A DNA stretch of 64,000 nt from Casuarina equisetifolia (Eukaryota > Streptophyta > Magnoliopsida > Fagales > Casuarinaceae). A model generated the notes under the pieces. The model was given only the letters and a program-made list of their open reading frames with translations. It had not been told where the DNA came from and ran no database searches. Positions 57,989-64,000 of this stretch are shown here, one piece after another. The stretch's first letter is position 1. Each line of letters begins with the position of its first letter. The DNA lies in the NCBI GenBank assembly GCA_028551475.1, contig CM052357.1, positions 3,162,001 through 3,226,000 of the forward strand. The letters are read 5' to 3'. Made by a program: the position numbers and the translations under genes.

Positions 57989-60900
57989 GAAAATGGGGCT
58001 GCTGCTTCTGCATTATTATGGTGGAAGGTGAAGTTTCAGAAATCAATATGTCATTAGAAAAACCAACCCCATTTGTGCTTTAAAACATACATTTGGAGAG
58101 TTCAGAATTCTATGATGAAAACTACATGATAATTCTTATATAGCTGAGCTACTTTTGCATCTCCTGTATATTATTTTAACCAGGATGTGTTGTTGATTTA
58201 TTATCTTGCATAACTTCAGCTGAAATTACTAAATTTCTACTAAGCTCAAATCTAATAAATTTGGAATTTGGGATGGAACAAGTAGAGCGTGCTTTTGGCG
58301 AAAGCAAATGCTTTGTTTGGTTTCCAAGAAACTAATGATCACAAAAAAAAGTTACGATATCTTTAAATTGTTGTTGTCCATTTAAGGAAATTGCATTTCT
58401 TTGCATCTTGCTAGGATCATTGCTTTCCATTCTTTATCCTTATTCATCTTTTAGTCATGAGCATTGATTTGTATTCATTTTCATCTATGTTATTTGTTTT
58501 TTTTTTTACGACCAATTTGGGAAGAAAATATCTTGAGTTTCGTCAATTAGTAAGTACTAATTACTACATAATTTGAGCTCAACTAATACCAAAAGGCAGC
58601 CCAAGTTATCACTAAATGAACAAACACTTGGAATTAGAAAGGTATGTCGGATTTTTTTAAGAGTTGAAAAACAATTCACCCTAAGGCAAATAACACGTTA
58701 TTCGTTGATTAATAGTAAAACTAATCATATTTTGAGTATCCTTGCATAAACCTATCTATCATCTTTTTAGGCTAATACCCAAAAGAGATTGTTAGCTTAT
58801 GGCCAACAAGAATTTGTTTTTTATATTTTCTTTAATGATTGGACCAAAATTGATACATAGTATCCAATTAAGGACTAAGAGGTTCTAGATAACATTTGTT
58901 CCCAATTGAGCCAAGTACTTGTTGACTTGATGAAAAACTTGACTTGTTAGTAAAATTTTACAATAAGATTACATTTGATTCTCTTTAAGAGCAATTTGTA
59001 GGGAGACTAATGTAGATCACATTCAAAACACATACAAATAAGTACAAAAAATACCAATGATTATATGTTGTTTGGATATAACCAACCTTTTCATGAATGT
59101 ACTAATTTACTCTTTTTAGGATTTTCATTCACTTACAGTTGCTAAGGAATTTACACTCTTGTTTCTCTCTCCAATGATTATGATGGTTCCCCCAAATGAC
59201 AACAAATCAAAGTTTTCTAAAATCTCATTATTACAGATAATTTGAGACAAATCTGAAATGGAAAAATTTTCCATTTTGTCCTTACAAACATAATTACTAT
59301 TTCCCTTATTCCTAATTTTGACTCCTTGATTAACAAAGTATTATGAACACAACTTCTAGTAAGAAAGAAGTCAAATCATCTATGCAAATGGCAGCTACAA
59401 TTCTACATTGACTTGCATGATCACTCTCTAAGTTTCCGTTAGAAATATAACTTTCATTTGGGTTTGAAGTTTCACATTTGCAATCCCAAAGGATGCTGAG
59501 GTTTCTACCTCAATCTATCTCGAAAGGTATAGAGTGAGAAAAAAGCACTGTACTCTTTTAATGTAGCATTTATAGTGGGAATTCCAGTGACCAAAGACTC
59601 CCATCTTGGTCTTTGCAGCCGAGCATTTGTAGTGGGAATTCCAGCGACCCAGGGCTCCCATCCTAGTTTTAAATGCAATCTAGCGTAGGAATCTTGGAGC
59701 TTAGAAGATTAGCTTGGGGATACAGGCAGTATTATACTCACTTGGAAAGTCTGAAAACATAGCACTTGGAATTTGAAGATAGACATGACTATTATAAATT
59801 GAATCAAATCACATAGTGAACAAATACAATAACTACAAGAAATACCAAAGAATTGATGTGGTTTTACTAATTAATCTCTATGTTCATACAAAAATATTTC
59901 TTTCATTATTTTTTTTAATGTTTTGTATAGCTAAGAGTTACCGTAGATTTTTACTTCTTTTGTGCTATCTATTTTTGGGAATTATGATAACTCGCCAAAT
60001 GATACAGCATACAGGTTTCCTAGACCTCATATACATAGCTAATATGGAAAAAATCCTAATTAAAAGAATTATCATTTTTTTTAACCTAAAGTTTGACTCC
60101 ATATCCAAAAATACAGTGCGATCAAGCCGTTAGTCAAGTGGCAGTTGAAGGTTTGTTCAAATGTCCTTCACCAACAAAAATGACTTGCTGATTATAGGAG
60201 GAAACATATTCATATCCACTGAAGGGTTGCAAAAGATTCTCAATAAGGCTCATCCGATTACAACTCATCCTATACTATTGCCTTTTCCTAACGTGTTCAA
60301 GGGAGGAAAGCAGTTGTTCAAGACTCACTGTAACAAATTGATGCAACCCAATGAATGACAAACTAGTAACATTTCGGAGACAAGATGCATATACTACATT
60401 AAGTCTTGGAGTGATAAAAGAGGAAACAAACTAGTAGTTAGTCCACTGGATTACGTGTTGTGGGCACTGTTGGCGAATTGTTGTCTTGGCTTAGAGAAAG
60501 TGTGCTGCAATTGAGAGAAAAAGAAGTTGTAAGTTATCTTGGTTTATAGTCAAGAACGGTTGTAATCCAATTGAATGAGGGGTCAGTGAATGTAGGATCT
60601 TTTGGGTAAACCAAACCACCTTAAAATGGTCTATTTATTAAACTTGTCTTTTGCTGTCTCCAGTTCATATGCTTACTATCAGCTTGTGTTTTACTAATTT
60701 CTCTTGTATAAAACATTACCATTGAATTCATACGGTTTATTATCAAAGTATTTAATTATACAATCAGTTATTATTTTGCATTTGTAGCTTTTTACCTTGT
60801 TGATTCAAACATATTTGTCATTGGTAACAAAACAATTTGAGAAACACATGAAATATTAACAATTCACACTTAATTCACTTACCTGCTTAGGTTAGTTCCA
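57989..60900. other. Intergenic region between GLO-3 and the TIR gene
   Basis: The first 500 bases match the GLO-1 and GLO-2 downstream regions (3' untranslated and beyond). The rest is AT-rich without a recognisable gene. A 57-bp tandem duplication at 59566-59679 repeats gcattt(a/g)tagtgggaattc. Confidence 0.4.
59566..59679 (+). repeat. 57-bp imperfect tandem duplication
   Basis: Copies start at 59566 and 59623 and share tagtgggaattccag and ctcccatc. No associated gene. Confidence 0.8.
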
Positions 60901-60903
60901 ATC

Positions 60904-61601
60904 TTACATCCTTGATAAGATATGTCTTGATCCAGGAACTATTGTATCACATATTGCTTCAACAACCTTTGATTCATAACTGTAAAAAAGAGACTATTTT
61001 AGAACTAACAACAAAATGATTAAAAGTTATTTTCGTTTAGTGTAACTAAGAAAGCAATTAAAATTTTTCGTGCTAACTAATATAGGAGTTGGCCAATAGT
61101 GTACTGATGATACCTGTCATGTATGTGCCAACCGGATAGACCACCGACTTCTTTTAAAGCAGCTTCCCATGTTTTTCTTTTTTCTTCTTCAATGTTAGGA
61201 TCTTCTGTATGCCTAGCAAAAGCTTTTGCAAAACTTGCCCTTTGGTTTCTTACGTCAGAGGGACCCACGTAATAGAAAACTGGTAAAATGATCAATTGTC
61301 TTTCTTTCATGCATTCTACCATCTTGGTTAGTTCAATCAAACACCATTTGGAGAAAGCAAAGTTCTCAGAGATTACAACGACTGCATATTTTGATTCTTG
61401 TATTGCTTTTAGAAGCTCTTGAGAAATGTTTCGTCCTCGTCCTAAGTTTTCACTATCTCGGAATATGCTGATACCTTTTCGTTCCAAAGCAGCATGTAAG
61501 CGGTCAGAAAAACCCTTACGGGTATCATTCCCACAGAAACTAAGGAAAACATCGTATCTACTCCGTCGTCTTGAAGATGAAGAGGCTCTCCGAGTGTTCA
61601 T
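60904..61601 (-). CDS. TIR-domain protein, apparently TIR-only (truncated TNL type), two exons
   Basis: Exon 1 (61601-61114) encodes a full TIR domain at about residues 14-160: Y-D-V-F-L-S-F start, D-T-R-x-G-F, R-D-S-E-x-L-x-R-G loop, and S-K-W-C-L-I-E-L with the catalytic Glu90 of NADase TIRs. It ends at a good donor (gacag/gtatca). An acceptor (ttttttacag) at 60980 opens exon 2 (60979-60904), which gives 24 more codons and TAA, 187 residues in total. Exon 2 reads like the start of the usual second exon of TIR-NBS-LRR genes (Y-E-S-K-V-V-E-A-I), but no P-loop or NB-ARC follows. The TAA overlaps a donor-like gtaaga, so splicing onward cannot be excluded. Oddity: the usual S-F-R-G is S-F-C-G. 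Function, if any, would be in immune signalling. A decayed TNL remnant is the alternative. Confidence 0.75.
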
Positions 61602-61619
61602 GGGGCTACTGAAGGCACA

Positions 61620-64000
61620 AACTTATTAAGGGATCAATCAGCTCTGAGAAGCATAGCTGGTTCAGTAGGATTTGCTGCTTGACTAGGCTTGGTAAGTTTG
61701 GCAATGCCCATTAGTTGGCTGTTCGGATTGCCGCATTTAAACTAAGGGGCTTGTGTTTACGCCTGCTTTGCGGCGAGGAAAGCGAAAATGGCTTTCGCCG
61801 GATGTCGAGCACAGCTTTGTAAGCTGCCCGCATATGCAACTCATCGGCCTTTCAAGTTCTGAGGTGACTATCCCCGAACACCTTGTTCACTTCGATATAG
61901 ATAGCTCCGAGGTAGCCATCTTATTTAACGAGAAATTATTTGAATAAATTTCAGATATCGTTAATAAGTATGATCTTTTCAGGTTGCTTTCGTTTTCCCT
62001 TAGTCTTACCGTTGCACCTTTGGATTTTTCTCGTCTATCCAAACAAACACAAATTCGGGGGACTTGATTTAAGACACGGCGAAGTTAATCTAGAGTCGAC
62101 GCTTACACAATTTCAATAATAATTTTATAGAAACTTAACAGAGAGGTTGAGTTTAATATCTTGCACTTGATGGTAGGATCAAAGAGTGAAGGTGTTACGG
62201 TCCTCAAATGGAAATGAGCTTGTTATGCCGACAAGCTTAGGTCTTTCAGTTCAATAATTGGATTTGTAACATTTGGCATTGAAGTCAAACCTCACATTTG
62301 AAGTTCGAACCACAGAAAGGGCAACCATTAGCCCATTGAAACCAGCTTCAAGTTGTTCAGTGAAGCCCCAAATGCACCGCTTTCGGAACCCAACAAAACT
62401 TTTCGTGAAAAAAATGGAGAACCCAGCATCGGCTCACTGCTCAAGTATGGTATATCCCGCCAATTCTGTCCTTATGTTCCCACTGCGTCCTTTTGCTTTG
62501 TTGTTCTGTGCGTAAAAGCCAAGTCCTTACCCGCAGATCCTCCCATTTGTCTTACTGTACCGGTCTTCTTCAGCATCCACCTCGAAGTTTCAGCAACCAG
62601 GGAAGTCACTCCATTTTAGCATTGAAATACCATTGCAATGGATAAGCATTTCTATGTTTTCCTTTGAATATGCGGCCATGTAACATCAAACAAAGCTGTA
62701 GTATCGGTTAGCTATCAAAGATTAAAATAAAATTAAATTGCATCAATGACATAGAATGATAGGATACTAGAATTGGATTAGATCATGAATTTTGGCAAAC
62801 AAAGAAGAAGCAAATGGGTCTAGAATAAAAACCATGGCCCAAAAAAGTTCGGTAAAATCTCCTCCAATGTATGCTCAAGTTGATCAAATATCAGCAAAAA
62901 AATGTAAAAAGAAATTTTACCTATAAGAAATGTAAAAAGCAAAGAAACTAAATAGTATAATGGGGTCAGAGTAGTATACATTTAATATGCTCGAGACATA
63001 TTGCGGATGAATTAATGAAATAGTAATGCAATATACAAGAGAAGAAAGGGACGAAGCAACACCTTGACCCTCAAATCGAAATTTTACCTCTTTGTGTCGA
63101 TATATTAGATCGGGCCCGTACTTGTGCCCAGTAATACCCTTGCACTGACCCGTCAACCTATCAAGGCATTAAGGTATGGAGGCCTGCTATCGAATTATTC
63201 TATGAGGCCCGAGACATTGAGGCCTCAATATAAAGACAATTTGAAACACAAAATAGATTCTACACAGTTTTCTTTAGGATAATATCTTTTAAAATATTTT
63301 CAACTAAAGAGTTATAAGGTGTAATAATTATTAAAAAAAATTTAAATTCATATTATTCAATAAATAACAATCGCTACTTATAATAATAACTCTATTTTCT
63401 ATGTTTTCACTTTCATTCATGTCATCCAAAATAATGAAAATAGGCTGTTCTGGACTCAATTTCTAATGGAATCGATACCCTCGTAATGGTGAGACACATT
63501 ATACCTTCTCCTTTAATTGAGGCTTTTTTTTTTTAATAAAAAGATCCAACGTAAAATTGGGCCATCGTACCGATGGCCCCCTGACAGAAGCCCGACCCGA
63601 CTAAACAAAAACCCAATAACAGCCGGGCAAAGTCCAAAACGGCCCTCACAATATGTATTTAATTCTTTATGAAGTTGATACCCTCATAATGATTTCACAT
63701 ATTTGTTTCTCTTTCCACAAGGATCATTTTATTTATTTATTTATTTTTGTGTGGACTAATTAGACCGTATTTCTGTTTGTTCCTCACACAGCTCAAGTGA
63801 AGCGCGGGGGTCCAGACCAACGGATCTGCAGTCTTGAGACACATTGTCCCTCCCCCTTTAACTAAGCAATAAAAAAGAAAAGAAAAGAAAAGAAAAGAAA
63901 AAATGACCATATTTCCTAATTTCTTTTCCAACACAAGTAATAATATAGAAAGCTTTACCTGTCAAAATATATGTAGGACTCTTCATATTGAAAAAAACTT
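61620..64000. other. Terminal intergenic region
   Basis: 61640-62640 has more balanced base composition than its surroundings and short open frames, but I recognise no product; it may be an eroded gene or the TIR promoter area. The rest is AT-rich. A (AAAAG)n microsatellite is at about 63873-63903 and a TTTA run near 63727-63746. Confidence 0.35.

Noticed and set aside
63775..63870. GC-richer block that at first looked like a tRNA or organellar gene piece
   Set aside because: I could not find a consistent cloverleaf or A/B-box pair on either strand.

Overview
This is nuclear DNA from a flowering plant, almost certainly a woody eudicot. It is AT-rich and gene-poor, with multi-exon genes bounded by GT-AG introns, plant-specific protein families (L-type lectin receptor kinase, family-1 UDP-glycosyltransferase, peroxisomal glycolate oxidase, DUF4408/DUF761, TIR) and decayed plant retrotransposons. 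Grapevine or a relative would fit, but the sequence alone does not prove the species.

Layout. 0.9-4.4 kb: a heavily mutated Copia retrotransposon whose 3' LTR abuts a fragment of a lectin receptor kinase gene. 6.75-8.72 kb: the intact single-exon paralogue of that kinase. 13.7-15.2 kb: an intact single-exon glycosyltransferase, preceded by a patchwork of tandem and inverted repeats. 16.36-28.65 kb (unit A) and 29.48-41.86 kb (unit B): two copies of a segmental duplication. Each carries a glycolate oxidase (GLO) gene on the + strand and a DUF4408/DUF761 gene on the - strand. In A the GLO copy is dead and the DUF gene is intact; in B the GLO copy is intact and the DUF gene is dead. A decayed GLO fragment lies between the units. 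43.8-46.3 kb: two LINE 3' ends in tandem. 47.06-48.49 kb: an intact secreted leucine-rich-repeat protein. 54.8-58.0 kb: a third, intact GLO gene. 60.9-61.6 kb (- strand): a TIR-domain gene that appears to stop soon after the TIR, followed by unassigned DNA to the end.

How the genes relate. The core is a GLO tandem family. Two full-length genes each splice to 367 codons (GLO-2 at 30.96-34.63 kb, GLO-3 at 54.81-57.99 kb). One full-length pseudogene (17.60-21.21 kb), one multi-exon fragment (28.8-29.4 kb) and an intron-only scrap (10.7 kb) complete it. I reconstructed all eleven exons of the three long copies; exon lengths are identical (137, 125, 47, 78, 125, 67, 63, 70, 101, 105, 186) except for a 2-nt deletion in exon 9 of the pseudogene. 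The products should act in peroxisomal photorespiration (glycolate to glyoxylate plus hydrogen peroxide). GLO-3 is close to the canonical enzyme; GLO-2 carries an active-site Leu161-to-Phe change and other substitutions. The receptor kinase, LRR protein, TIR gene and glycosyltransferase are typical defence or secondary-metabolism genes with no visible functional link to the GLO cluster. I saw no tRNA, rRNA, CRISPR or clearly unprecedented system; the main interest is how this cluster was duplicated, broken and diversified.
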